Part shown: one piece after another, positions 1-10,949 of the stretch
How positions within the stretch are numbered: position 1 is the stretch's first letter
Layout of the letters: the number at the start of each line of letters is the position of its first letter
Assembly (NCBI GenBank): GCA_032622095.1
Contig: CP136069.1
Coordinates: 83,224,958-83,288,957 of the forward strand
DNA from: Siphonodentalium dalli
Taxonomy: Eukaryota; Mollusca; Scaphopoda; Gadilida; Siphonodentaliidae
Length of the DNA: 64,000 nt
Direction of reading: 5' to 3'
The notes under the pieces: model-generated
The model's database searches: none
Seen by the model: the letters and a program-made list of their open reading frames with translations, nothing else
Told to the model about the DNA's origin: nothing
Position numbers and translations under genes: made by a program

Positions 1-752
1 GCTCGATAATGAATCAGGATCAATGTTGTATTGTTCTGTTGTAATTGTATACACCTCTATCATGTCTATGCGAATCTTCTGTATTTTAAAGACATCAAAT
101 TCAATATAGTGAGATGGCCGTGGTATGTATATTGACCAGGGTTTCCGCCAGGGGAAAATAAATGAATCCGTATTTCAGCTGTATTGGGGAAACAAATAAC
201 ACGATGTAGCGACCATGGTTCGTTCCGTCGGGAGAAAATGTTGGTATTTTGTCAATGGAGGTACTCGCATAGCAATCCAAAGCTACGTATATTACGCAAT
301 TTGGTCACTTCCGTGGGTGCATTAATTCTGTTGATGCAATGATGGTACCCAGAGCATTGATCATGAAATTACGCACGAGAGACTGCCATCTGATTGTAGA
401 CTAAATAAATGAAAAAGCTACAAGTTAGTGTTTACAAATTTATAAGATTCCGACAGGTATAATTAAACTGGCTAAAAAGCATCTATGCATTGACCAATAA
501 TACCTGCAAGGAGAATTGAATTAAGTATTTCCAAATATTTCAACAAGTATCTTCCGTGAAAATGAAACCGAAAGGATATATTCTGTAAATCCTAAAACTA
601 TTTGTGCACTGTGACATCAAACTGCAGAAGATATTTATAATGCATGATATGAATGGTAGCGAGATAGTTCAAACTTGGAACATGTAGCTTGTTCAATAGT
701 CTGCATTAGAGCAACAACTATAGTTAGGACCACTTAGCCCCCCCCCCCCTTT
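1..752. other. intronic or intergenic stretch, no feature recognised
   Basis: AT-rich sequence with no coherent reading frame and no terminal repeats that I could match. It should be upstream intron of EEF1D. An 11-C run occurs just before the MITE half at 753. Confidence 0.4.
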
Positions 753-863
753 CAGTGAGAGCTTTCCGATGAATGGCAACAAGCCATATTTCCGACTAAA
801 TCCTGAAAAGTTACCCATAATTCTGCTGTGGTTAAGGAGTCGATTATTTAGGGCATTACTGTA
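753..863. mobile_element. right half of a TA-flanked foldback MITE (family P)
   Basis: The sequence from GAGAGCTTTCCGATGAATGG to GGGCATTACTGTA matches the right arm of the perfect-hairpin MITEs at 1907, 61828 and 63548. The left arm is missing and replaced by a C run, so this is a half copy. Confidence 0.75.
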
Positions 864-1118
864 CATATGATACACATGTTCTGATTTGAGCATACCAGTA
901 TTTTCTCATCAACTTATTGGTGATTAATAGCAAAGTCATTTTGCCATTTAATTACACTTCCCAGTAGTATATTCTCAATTTGAAAGCTGTTTTAAACTGA
1001 TCTGTGTTGTAACTACCGTACTTCGTACTAGTATAGCATGTACAATGATTTTAATAACTATAGTCACATTCAACTGTAGCCCCCCTTGCTGAAAAGGGTT
1101 AATACCAGTTCTAAATAT

Positions 1119-1342
1119 TTTAACCCTTTGAGTGCCAGGTCGTTTTTTGTATCAACCCATATACCCTGTGCCAATGCATTCTCTTATATATGCGAGTCGA
1201 CCATAGGTCGCCTCGCATATATAAGAGAATGCATTGGCTTAACAATTTTTTTTTTTTTTTTTTTTTTTTACAATTTTAATAATTTATTCTTATATTCTTT
1301 ATCAGACTTATTTTGTAGATTTATGGCACTCAAAGGGTTAAG
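1119..1342. mobile_element. TTAA-flanked MITE (family M variant)
   Basis: Terminal inverted repeats TTAACCCTTTGAGTGCC and its complement GGCACTCAAAGGGTTAA bound 222 bp. Inside is a palindrome (CCAATGCATTCTCTTATATA and complement) followed by a ~24-T run. TTAA at both ends and a CCCTT terminus resemble piggyBac-type non-autonomous elements. There is no coding capacity. Confidence 0.75.
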
Positions 1343-1906
1343 TTTTAAAATGATAAATTACCACAGACTCTCATCTGATTATACTCAGTCTCTTTGAAAA
1401 GCCGATGTCTCTTGATCTCTTTTCATTTTCTGGGATGATGCGGCCTTTCCAAGATGATGAAATAAATCGTTTCCAATATGGAGTGCATGTCTGGCATAGT
1501 AAACGTTTGTGAGAATCGTAGTATTTAGTAGCAGTTATAAAAACAACAAAATGCGAAAGAATAATCAGTAATAAATTTTGTTGACTGATAAAAACTCAAT
1601 GAAGAAGTCTACAGATAGCGATGAGTTTAACGCATTATGAATTTGTCGCCTGTATTCTGCATTATAATATTTGTTTTGCTATCGTAGGAAAATTGTCAAA
1701 ATGTCATTGACCTCCTATCTCGCAATTTAAATATAACCGACCATGAAACCGTCTGCTGTCTGCTTTTTATAGAAATTGTATTCTGCCTTGAAGTGATTTG
1801 TTACGCCACTAACCAATGAACTTGCGTCTGCTCTGCGCCATAACCAATGGAATGGAGGGAATCCAATCAATACAGAAATCAAAAGTGAATCACAAATCAA
1901 GAGATG

Positions 1907-2097
1907 TACAGTAATGGTCTAAGTAATTGACTCCTTAACCACAGAAGAATTATGAGTAATTTTTCAGGATTTAGTCGGAAATATGGCTTGTTGCCATTCA
2001 TCGGAAAGCTCTCAGTGATGAAGTGAGAGCTTTCCGATGAATGGCAATAAGCCATATTTCCGACTACTACGAGTCGATTACTTGGGGCATTACTGTA
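1907..2097. mobile_element. TA-flanked foldback MITE (family P), nearly full
   Basis: A 191-bp hairpin: TACAGTAATG on the left is mirrored by CATTACTGTA on the right. The arms contain the AGCAGAATTATGGGTAA-like and GGAAATATGGCTTGTTGCC segments in both orientations. TA at each end fits a Tc1/mariner-type target. Part of the right arm is deleted. Confidence 0.8.
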
Positions 2098-2377
2098 GAT
2101 CTATTAAGATTTTCTTCAGCTTTTCAAAGAGACTGATTATTAGTCAACTCCATAAAAGTTTTAATGGCAACATTTGAATGTGCAAAAATGTATATAGAAC
2201 TGATGATAGATGTGCTAAAGTTAGTATTCTTAAAATTAATGTTTACATTCTTGAAAAATTAAGAATAACGGAGCTTGCTGAAAATATTTGTCTCTTGATT
2301 TGTTGTCATCACTAAACATGGTTGTTCAAAAGCTCTGTAGTTCTGTACTAGTTCTCTACTCTTTGCCTCTGTTTTAG

Positions 2378-2452
2378 GCTTCCAATCCATCTGCCATTGT
2401 TAGTGGAATAGCTGAAGCTCGGGAACAAATTCAGAAAGTTTTACAAACCTCA
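2378..2452 (+). CDS. EEF1D: EEF1D exon: N-terminal helical segment (first visible exon)
   Basis: This 75-nt exon is preceded by a pyrimidine-rich tract ending TTTTAG and followed by donor GTGAGT. It reads 25 complete codons, ASNPSAIVSGIAEAREQIQK then VLQTS. It matches the conserved eEF1B-delta segment just after the N-terminal eEF1B-gamma-binding region (family pattern I..AR..IQK.L). Phase is 0 in and 0 out. No initiating methionine is present, so it is an internal exon and upstream exons are outside the window. I recognise it by family memory; alignment with a mollusc EEF1D would confirm the borders. Confidence 0.85.
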
Positions 2453-3630
2453 GTGAGTAGAAATCTTTTCTGATCATAGTTCTGCTTGTCTCTCTTTTTG
2501 CATGGCATGTTCATTTCATCTTAGTAGTTTTTAGAATCCTGTCTCTGTGCCTGTTTGAAAAAAAATATTGTATTTTGTAAATGTTCGTCTTTGTCTGTCT
2601 GTTTTCTTGATCATGGTTATGAGTTTAGGTTTAATGAAATTTAATTTTGTCTTTGTATATGACTATATAGCAGAGTTTGTATTGTTATGTCATCCGATGG
2701 TTTTGCTAGTGTTATACACATTATTCGTTGACGAAAAGTTTTCTTGGTATCTGGATAATTATTCCAATTATGTTTTCTTTAGAATCACGAATTTGTATGG
2801 TGATTTTTGGCAGAGTTATAAAAAGCTTTTTTATCTTATAAATGTAAGACTTCTGGGTTACAAGATAACAAGTTAGATTTACTTTGATCAACATGAAATT
2901 AGGCCTGTGGTTGGCTCAAAATACAGGTCAATCTAGAATATATTTGGTCCGACTATTTTAGAGTTATGTAGAGCTATGGTGGCCTTTTGTATGAATTTCT
3001 CCAATACAGCAAGTATTTTAGTTTCTGGATATTTTTATTTCATATATGATTTTTACTAGACAAGTCAATGGACGTATTATGAGTAACTGGTGTTTTATGT
3101 CACACCTGGGACAATACTGTTATATTTTCTCTATGACTTTAAGTAGTATTTGATTGTTAATATAAGCTAACGTCTCACACTTTCTTTTCTTTTTGAATTA
3201 TTAGTTCAACTGATTTTACTGTTTGCATGCTATCATGGATTTATTAAGGTGATTATTCCTGCATTCTTGACAGAGTACTTTGCTTACCGGTGTGCTACAA
3301 CATCTCCCCTTATGCATCTCTCACCTCCCCCTCCTGAATAATAATGTTAACATGTAGTGGCCAGATACTCTAATTTTATCATTCAATATGTAATATGTAT
3401 AATGAAAATGTGATTCAATATGGGATATCACAATGTGATTCAGAGCTTAATTTGGCTGACTCTTAATGCTGGTGACTAGGCTGCCAAAATATCTATTCAA
3501 GGACTGGAAAGTGTTTAAATTTCCATGGGGGGGGATTGAATAGCTTTGAACTTTGATAATAGTTACGCCATTCGAATATAATTTTTTGCTTGCATTTTAC
3601 CTTTATTACACTTTATGCTATAACTTTGTA
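2453..3630. other. EEF1D intron, no repeat recognised
   Basis: AT-rich, T-rich sequence between the first visible exon and the first TTAA-type MITE. Nothing distinctive was seen apart from a G run near 3525. Confidence 0.4.
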
Positions 3631-3880
3631 ATTAACCCTTTCATGATGGGATCTGTGCTGGTGCACCATTAAAGTCCCTGTGCCAGTGCATTCTCCTATA
3701 TTTGTGAGTCTCCCATGAGGAGCTTCGCATATATAAGAGGGCGCACTGGCTTTATACAAGGTCAAGGTAAATATTGTTATGCCAATATATTCTCTTAATT
3801 GTGTGAGGCTAGCTATGGGTGAATCACATTTATATAAGAGAATGCATTGGCAAAGGGTTTTTGCCAAATTTCAGGAAGGA
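3631..3880. mobile_element. TTAA-flanked MITE (family M)
   Basis: Starts ATTAACCCTTTCATGATGGG and contains the family's two internal palindromes (AATGCATTCTC with its complement, and the CTCATATATAAG type). It ends in TTTGCCAAATTTCAGGAAG, so the last ~15 bases of the right terminus are lost. Confidence 0.7.
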
Positions 3881-4839
3881 TTGCGGTTGGGGTGGGGTGG
3901 ATCGAAAATGGTCAATGAATAGCCTTGATTTTAGAATAGGGTGTATTGAAGAGAATTCAAAACTGTCAAGAAATAGCCTTGTATGGTTTTAAATTTCATT
4001 TATTCTGATCTTTAGAAACGGACATGGCTCTTTTGAGCTTCCAAATTTTGTCTACGTAATTTGGAAGTAGGTATAAGATATGTTAATTTGGAAGCAGGTA
4101 TAAGATAGGTTGACAAATACACAAAATATTGATATACCGGCTTCACATGCTCTGCAAAATACTTGCCATGGACACAGCAATTTTCCACCTGTTTTCAATT
4201 TTATGCACAGAAATAAAACAAAAGCTCTTGATTTCTATGGTATTAGAAATAGACTATAAATATGGAACACTCTTTTCTGTTTCTGTGCACAAGACTGTTG
4301 TTTGTTTGCGATCCAAATACCATGTTCCAAGTTATACAGTATTGTTTATGGCTTCAATGCATCTTTCTGGGACATATAATGCCCATAGAAAAGTAGTTCA
4401 AGTATTTATCGACCTTTTTGATACCGGGACAAATTAAAAAGCGAATATTATTAGGTGTATTTTTGAGCGCAAACTGCAATTTGGCTTTAATTAGGAAAGT
4501 TGACATACCGGTACTAGTAGTTTTATATCAATGTTTCAGTCACTTTTCATTTACCTGTCCTCTTTCCCCATTAATTTTCAACTGCTTTTTTGAAGTTTCT
4601 GGACTCTTAATGCACACCATTTACCTTTTCAGCTTCACTGTTTCACACTGGGTTTGCTTTACAGCAATAATGAAGTCTTCAACTTTCCATGTGCTTTAAT
4701 TTCCTTGAATGATAGCACCATGTTCTATTAGTAGTTGTAATGTTGTAGTTTCACATCTTACTTATCATCAATTAAAAGTGACATAGCAAGTGCCTCATAC
4801 CTGCTCATACTGTAAATAATAGTACTTGAAATTCTAAGA

Positions 4840-4985
4840 TTGACCTGTTTTAGGCATTGTGTTTCTGGGATTGACCTGATTTAGGCATTGTGTTTCTGTG
4901 ATTGACCTGTTTTAGGCATTGTGTTTCTGGGATTGACCTGTTTTAGGCATTGGGGTTTCTGGGATTGACCTGTTTAGCCATTTGG
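4840..4985 (+). repeat. tandem repeat, ~31-bp unit, about 4-5 copies
   Basis: Consecutive units read ATTGACCTGTTTTAGGCATT followed by GTGTTTCTGGG with a few substitutions. This is a simple intronic minisatellite. Confidence 0.85.
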
Positions 4986-5048
4986 TTTCTGTGTTATGAA
5001 TGAATCATTTACAATAATTTAAACAGAATGATTGAAATATTGGGTAGC

Positions 5049-5294
5049 TTTAACCCTTCCATGACTGTCGCTTCCTGAAATTTTGCGAACACCCTGTGCC
5101 AATGAGTCTCCCATGTATATATGAGAATACATTGGCCTAACAATATTTACCTTGACCTTGTAAGCCAATGCATTCTCTTATATATGTGAAGTTCCCTATG
5201 GGAGAGGGAGACTTGCATACTAGTTTATAACAGAATGCACTGGCACAGGATATTTAATGCTGCACCAGCACGGATCCCATCATGAAAGGGTTTA
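5049..5294. mobile_element. TTAA-flanked MITE (family M)
   Basis: TTTAACCCTTCCATGACTG at the left pairs with CATCATGAAAGGGTTT at the right (TTAA is mutated at the right). It includes the family segment GCTTCCTGAAATTTTGCGAA and two internal palindromes around AATGCATTCTCTTATATATG. Confidence 0.78.
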
Positions 5295-5587
5295 CAGAAT
5301 TATGAAACGATAGAAATGGGAACGTATTAAATAACAAGCCTGTATGCAACAGCAATTTAATAGCCTGGTTTACGAATCACTCTTACAAGTTACAAGTTTT
5401 TCCTCAATATTGTTAAATTTTTTTTAAATGTTTTCGTATGACTGGTGTATGTTCACGATGATTAAAATATGAAACATGTGGTTACTGTGATGTAGAAAAC
5501 ATTTGATAGCATATTCAATTTTTTAGCTTTCGCCTTCTTTTTCAATTATACAGTTTTATAGGAAGAAATACCTTCATTTATGTTTTT

Positions 5588-6052
5588 GTCCCCCGATGTT
5601 CTGAAAGAAAAGGGGGACTATAGAAACAGGCTCTGTTCGTCCGTTCGTCCATCCGTCACACTTTTGAGTACCTTCATGGTGTAATCATCCCCATCCCAGA
5701 GATTTGAAACTACAGAATATTGTTGCCCATATATTGAAGATGTGCAACATGTATATAGATGACGGATTTTTTTTTTTTTTTGACGGAGTTATTAGCCCTT
5801 TTCAACATTTTTTATAATTTTCAGTATGAGGGTACCTTCATGGTGTAATCAACTCCTCCTACAGTTTTGATTGTAGATATTTGAAACTTCAGAGTATTGT
5901 TACCCACATATTGGAGATGTGCAACATGTATATAGATAACGGAAAAATTATTTTTTTACGGAGTTATTAACCCTTTTCAACTTAGAAAATTTCAACATTT
6001 TTTAATTATTTCTTTAACAAAGCGGCATCGACTTGCCACATTGTCGGGGTAC
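5588..6052 (+). mobile_element. pearl/HINE-like element (family with GGGGGAC palindrome)
   Basis: Begins with an imperfect palindrome (GTCCCCCGATG...AAAGGGGGAC), then CTATAG and GTCCGTTCGTCCATCCGTC. Two ~170-bp tandem units follow (each with CAACATGTATATAGAT and ACGGAGTTATTA). It ends with GGCATCGACTTGCCACATTG then TCGGGG, which complements the start. This is the architecture of non-autonomous Helentron-type elements such as bivalve pearl elements. Confidence 0.7.
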
Positions 6053-7660
6053 ACTGTGGTCGGCTGACCTTTTATCTGTTTCTATTTAGAAACACGAGTA
6101 CTCCCCATGCGGAATCGGAAACGGACAGCACATGTTTAGTTTATATCATGAGTTTCACATGTAATGTACATTCTTTGTTGGATTGCTAAGATGTTACCAC
6201 TTTTTACCTTATTTCAAGTCATCATTAGTCTATCAGTCTGACTGTCATGCTCAAAGCAATCACCATGAAGACTACTATAGTCTACATGTATACTGAATGT
6301 TGAGTTTTGCGAGTTATTATCGGCGATCTGCTAATGCGTTTTGTTTCCTCAGTCGTTTTCAGGTATATTTCATCAAACTATGATCTCTAAGTGCATTTTG
6401 TAAGCATATCAAAGTCATGGAGCTTGGTCAGCAACCTGAATGGGACCCTCAAGATGAATTACTCTCATAATTAGGGGATGTTTATGTTTCTACAGCAATG
6501 TCAGGGATGTGTGCTTTTGCAGAACACTACTTTTCGCCCTATCACATTCATTCGTGGGGAATATTCCGACACAAAATAGCGAAGATATTCGATAGATATT
6601 TGCCTTCGGTTGTTGAATTGAATGCAAATTGAATACTCAGGACGAATCAAATATCAGTTTCAATACCGAATATTCACAGGACCCTACTGATAATGGTACT
6701 TTATTCTTTGTTGTTAATTATATTAAATCTGCATACAAACTTTGGTGAACATAAATTGGGAGGGAAAAGGGGGCTAACATTTTTGTTATGCGGGAACGCA
6801 GCTTCTTTTATTGAAGGTAGTTTGTTGGGAATCAGCTGATTTATTTTCGTCTACTTTTAATTCAGCAAAATAAGCACCTGATAGAAAAAATGGTAAATTG
6901 AAATAACTAAAACATGTATAATAAAAAGGATATCTACAGCTTTAGACCGAAACGAGAATTATCTCATTCGTGGGTACTAGCAAATACATCTACTGATTTT
7001 CCACTCGCAGCAAGCCGCTCGTAGAAAATCAGTATTTACATGTAACCACTCATGATAATTCTCGCATTCAGTAACGAGAGGCCGATCACGATCGGCAGAT
7101 GTTTAACCCATCCCTTGGCGATAGTAAATTGTTAAGATCAGAATCATAATCTTTTAATGTTGAATTATAGAGTATACTGTTATGATCTAAAGTAGTATAT
7201 GACAAATGTACATAATAACCAGTAATAACACAAATTATTGGAATGTATGAGTCAATATAGAAGGGTTAATATAACATCTAAACTCTAGAGCCTGTCACCA
7301 CTATCATAGTGTGAGCAGTTCTATTCATGTTGTTGCAAATTGCCATGTGAGATATCAAAATAATATAATTATTTATTTAATGGAAAAGGTTAAAAGACAT
7401 GGAATGGGTAAAAGGGGTTAAATCACCTATCTCTGCCCTGTTTGATCCAATGTAGTCCCATCATCCAAGGACTTAGAGAGCTCCATTGGTCTAGTTAAAT
7501 AAATTCACCTGGCTAAGTTGTGGTTAAAAAGATAGCTAAATCAATTTATCCAATAATTCACTGTGTCTCTTATACAGACCTAACATATGAGGGCTATAAA
7601 TAACTCTCAAAGCAATAAACTATATTGTCTTTTATCTTGCTCACAGAGAAGCAGGTATTC
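6053..7660. other. intron with degraded repeat pieces
   Basis: Contains an imperfect palindrome at about 6930-7085 (GAGAATTATCTCATTCGTGG with the complement ATGATAATTCTCGCATTC). There is also a possible lone hAT-like end at 6520-6690 (rich in GAATATTC and CCGAATATT). No coding frame is apparent. Confidence 0.4.
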
Positions 7661-8408
7661 ATTAATTGTAAGTTACTTGGGTTATAATCTGGATAATTCT
7701 TAGTTTAAAAAGGGCCATATCTCTGGTATAACAAATTGGATCTAACCCATATTCAAACTCGTTCTGTATTTTGAGTTGAGAAACTCACATACCAAATTTG
7801 GTTCCTATCAGATGAAAAATGGTTGATTTATCGAAGTACATGTATGTGTGAATCATATGTCAAAGGACCATAACACCATTAAAAAAAATCCGATCAAACC
7901 CATATTCGAAATCAATCTGTATGTTGGTCTGAGAAACTCATACACCAAATTTGGTTCCAATCAGATAAAAAATGTTTGAGTTACGGCAGAATTCATTAAT
8001 TCTAAGTCGAAAAAGGGCCATAACTCCGTAATAAAAAGTCGGATCAAACCCATATTCGAACTCGATCTGTATTTTGGGCCGAGAAACTCACATACCAAAT
8101 TTGGTTCCGATCAGATAAAAAATGTTTGAGTTATGGCAGAATGCGTGAATTCTAAGTCGAAAAAGGGCCATAACTCTGTCAAAAAAAGTCGGATCAAACC
8201 CATATTCGAACTTGATCTGTATTTTGGGCTGAAAACCCCATATACAAAATTTGGTTTTGATCAGGTAAAAAATGTTTGAGTTATCGCATTACACGTAAAG
8301 TGTCTACGGACGGACAGACAGACGGCTCGACAGACGGACGGACGCACGACGAGTGGTCAATCCGGACAACGACACTATGTTTACCATACATGGTATGGGT
8401 AAACATAA
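7660..8408 (-). mobile_element. pearl/HINE-like element, reverse orientation
   Basis: On the minus strand it starts with the hairpin ATGTTTACCC...GGTAAACAT (8377-8406), then TGTCCG and a run of CCGT/CTGT units. About four ~150-bp tandem units follow; on the plus strand each has AAAAGGGCCATAACTC, ACCCATATTCGAAC and ACCAAATTTGGTTCC. The far (left) end was not resolved. A related fragment lies at 28690-28850. Confidence 0.75.
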
Positions 8409-8468
8409 AAAGCCGTAGGTACCTGTATCCTCTATTTTACTTGTGTTTTCATCCCCTTATTATTTTAG

Positions 8469-8582
8469 ACCACAGACCAAGTATCCTCGACCTCAGCCCC
8501 AGAATCCGCAACTTCAGCACCAGCATTGTGCGTCAATTCTAGAGTGGAGAATCTCGAAAAAGAAAACATAGAGCTCAAAAAA
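8469..8582 (+). CDS. EEF1D: EEF1D exon: Ser/Thr/Ala spacer and first half of leucine zipper
   Basis: The acceptor is TATTTTAG at 8461-8468. The exon reads TTDQVSSTSAPESATSAPA, then LCVNSRVENLEKENIELKK. The second half is amphipathic with a heptad pattern (V/L..L...I/L) and begins the coiled coil that continues in the next exon. One further base (G, 8583) belongs to the exon if the donor is read as G|GTTTGT, which gives phase 1 out and joins the next exon as a valine codon. The donor GTTTGT is weaker than those of the other introns. A palindromic MITE begins only ~50 bases downstream. Confidence 0.85.
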
Positions 8583-8624
8583 GGTTTGTTATTAATAATA
8601 CCCTCATAATAACCTCTGACCAAT

Positions 8625-8815
8625 CCTGCAAATAGTATGTCTGTCATTTGCAGAATGAGGTCCCCAGAGGGTGAATTTAGTGATGCTATCCCACACAGTT
8701 TGCTTTAATAGTTCTCATCATCCTGGAAGTAACTACAGTTTCAAATATAGACTGTTATCAGTTATTTTTTCCCTTCTGGGAAGTTTCTATATCCACAAAT
8801 TTTGGCTAGCTAGCG
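8625..8815. mobile_element. palindromic MITE (family G), partial
   Basis: Carries the family core TGCAGAATGAGGTCCCCAGA and GGGTGAATTTAGTGATGC, then the GGGAAGTTTCTATATCC segment. It lacks the matching right arm. It begins about 40 bases after the EEF1D exon donor. Confidence 0.65.
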
Positions 8816-9752
8816 GAAAGGAGACAGCGATCCTCGGGGAGCATATTTGTATGAAGGTGAGCTCTGCTACTTTATCGAATGGTAGCAGAGCGAAGTTACA
8901 TGTGGAAAATCGTTAAAACATTGAAAACTGTCACGAAAATAAAAATGGCTTATTCCGGAAATTACAAAACTCCACATTGCCTCAAACTGTTATCAGAAGT
9001 GTTCAGCTTTAAGAAAATTATTTGGAAAACAATCCATGACGCATCAAGAATATGGTAATGCTTCTACAAATGTGCCCTTTCAACACCCCAAAATAAAAAT
9101 AGCATCACAAAAAACGTTGGTATCAAACAACAGAAACATGTATGGTGAGTTGGTGATGGACAGATTCCAACAAAGACCTTTTGGTAGAGGAAAGAGTGAT
9201 ATATTTGTTTGGAATCAAGATTTTCCTTGGCATCTGTGATGTAATTTTTCGTACCCCTCTGACAATGGAAGAGGCTATTGTTAAAATTCGCAATTTATTT
9301 CTATGTCCGACTTCACTACATTCATTGAAACGTGTTTTACCATGAAATATTCCTTCAGTAGCTACCATCTGGACCTGGTCTACATAATCTTAAATCAGAA
9401 CCAGTCAGAACAGTATTTTATTTGACAATGTAATTATGGCGTAACCAGGCAAAATCAACCACGTTTTTAGAGATGTCCATTTCGATATAATATTATATCA
9501 GAATAAGGCAATAATTGTTGATGTATGTAGCCCTGAAAAGCATTCTTTTCCCACAAAATGGTTCACTAGTGATCAGCAATAGCAGACAAATATAATTATC
9601 TTCATTTATCACTCCCTGTTGGTTTTATTTAATGGCAGATACATAGGTGATGTAGGCATTAAACTGTAGAATGGGTAGGGGGATATGTTGCTTAAGGGAA
9701 AATTTGGCTGATGGGAAGGGACACAATGAGCCTAGCTCTGGCAGAAACCCTG
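8816..9752. other. intron, no feature recognised
   Basis: A short inverted repeat (AGCTCTGCTAC with its complement GGTAGCAGAGC) occurs near 8860-8890. Otherwise no repeat or coding region was recognised. Confidence 0.35.
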
Positions 9753-9753
9753 C

Positions 9754-9995
9754 TTAAGCCTTCCATGAATTTTGTGAAAACCCTGTGCCATTGCAATCTC
9801 TTAATATGCGAGTCTCCCATAAGGTGCCTCGCATATATAAGAGAATGCATTGGCGAAACAATATTTACATCGACCTTGTAAGTCAGTGCATTCTATTATG
9901 CGAGCCTCCCTATTGGAGACTCGCATTTATAAGAGATTGCACTGGCACAGGGTCTTTAATCCTGCACCAGCTCTGCTTCCATCATTAAAGGGTTA
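9754..9995. mobile_element. TTAA-type MITE (family M), abutting an EEF1D acceptor
   Basis: Left end CTTAAGCCTTCCATGAATTT, right end CATCATTAAAGGGTTA, with the two internal palindromes of the family. Its right end is 35 bases before the acceptor of the exon at 10031, so branch point and pyrimidine tract must fall in or beside it. Confidence 0.75.
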
Positions 9996-10030
9996 TACTA
10001 ATATTGTTTGTATATTTTTTGTCTCCACAG

Positions 10031-10221
10031 TCACACAAGACCTAATATCAATAATATCCAAACTAGAGTGTCGAGTAGCAGCTCTAGAAAAAGGCAGCCC
10101 AGTGACAAAAACCGCCGCACCAGCCCCAGAAAAGCCTACTCCAGCCCCAGCAAAGCCTAGTCCAGCCCCAGCAGATGACGATGACGAAGATGATGACTTT
10201 GAACTATTTGGTGATGAAGAT
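10031..10221 (+). CDS. EEF1D: EEF1D exon: second half of leucine zipper, Pro/Ala linker, acidic LFG region
   Basis: The acceptor is CTCCACAG at 10023-10030 and the donor is GTATGT at 10222. With the G carried from the previous exon it codes for 64 residues. It starts VTQDLISIISKLECRVAALE, then a KGSP turn and a Pro/Ala/Lys linker of three PAPA-type repeats. It ends with an acidic run DDDDEDDDFELFGDED. The zipper helix and the acidic LFG motif are hallmarks of eEF1B-delta. Many relatives have a casein-kinase-2 serine right after LFG; here that position is Asp. The acceptor lies 36 bases from the end of a TTAA-type MITE (9754-9995). Confidence 0.93.
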
Positions 10222-10269
10222 GTATGTATGCTGTGATTATTAATATCACCATGAATTATTTTCGGCATT

Positions 10270-10400
10270 GAATAGATGGGTTGCTTAGTGATGAGCCGAT
10301 GATCGGAAACGACAATCGGAATCGGCCGGTTGTGGCCCATCGGATGACAATCGGTACTCGGGTTTCAACATCGGCATTTCTGATTGTCTAAATAATAATC
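10270..10400. mobile_element. degenerate hAT-like terminus
   Basis: TTAGTGATGAGCCGATGATC followed by multiple ATCGG/CCGAT units resembles the terminus of the hAT element at 18630-21176 (TAGTGATGTTCCGATAAT, then GCCGAT repeats). No opposite end was found; it is an isolated or decayed end. Confidence 0.45.
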
Positions 10401-10949
10401 AGGTGCTTATTTTTCTTCAATGAACTGTGTTAAATATAACGATGTTTTGTTGAATAAATGACCAGTAAACATGGGGCACAGTTGTTGGAAATTTGTGTCA
10501 AAAACCACGAAAACAGATATCCCCACCCCTACTTACTATATAACAATTATATTACATGGGGAAAGTGCAACCAAATACAAATTTGATGATATACAGCCAG
10601 GTCCTGCCTAATACAGGTATAAATCCCCGGAAGTACAAGTCACCTGACACATAATTACGCAGTTGACTGCATTCACCACGCTTCAGTTATTATATATCGA
10701 ATAAATTGAAATAATTATGTAAAATGAACCAGTGACCTCAATGACCTCTTTTATCTTTTAGCCGACATAAAACAAACCTGTAGACAGTAAACAAGTGTTG
10801 CGTCATCCTTGGTATTGTCTCTACATACTACAGTTGAGTTCAGGATAATGTGGTATAACATAACAATTCCCTTCCTCAGACGGAGGTCTCATGTTGAATT
10901 CTTGTATTTCATTAATTGGATAGGGATAAATACACTGGTAACAATTATT
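10401..10949. other. intron, no feature recognised
   Basis: AT-rich intron between the decayed hAT end and the first 160-bp repeat array. Nothing coherent was seen. Confidence 0.35.

Noticed and set aside
1-2377. Search for the EEF1D start exon in the left end
   Set aside because: No exon coding for the expected N-terminal segment with consensus splice borders was recognisable, so it is presumed to lie outside the window.
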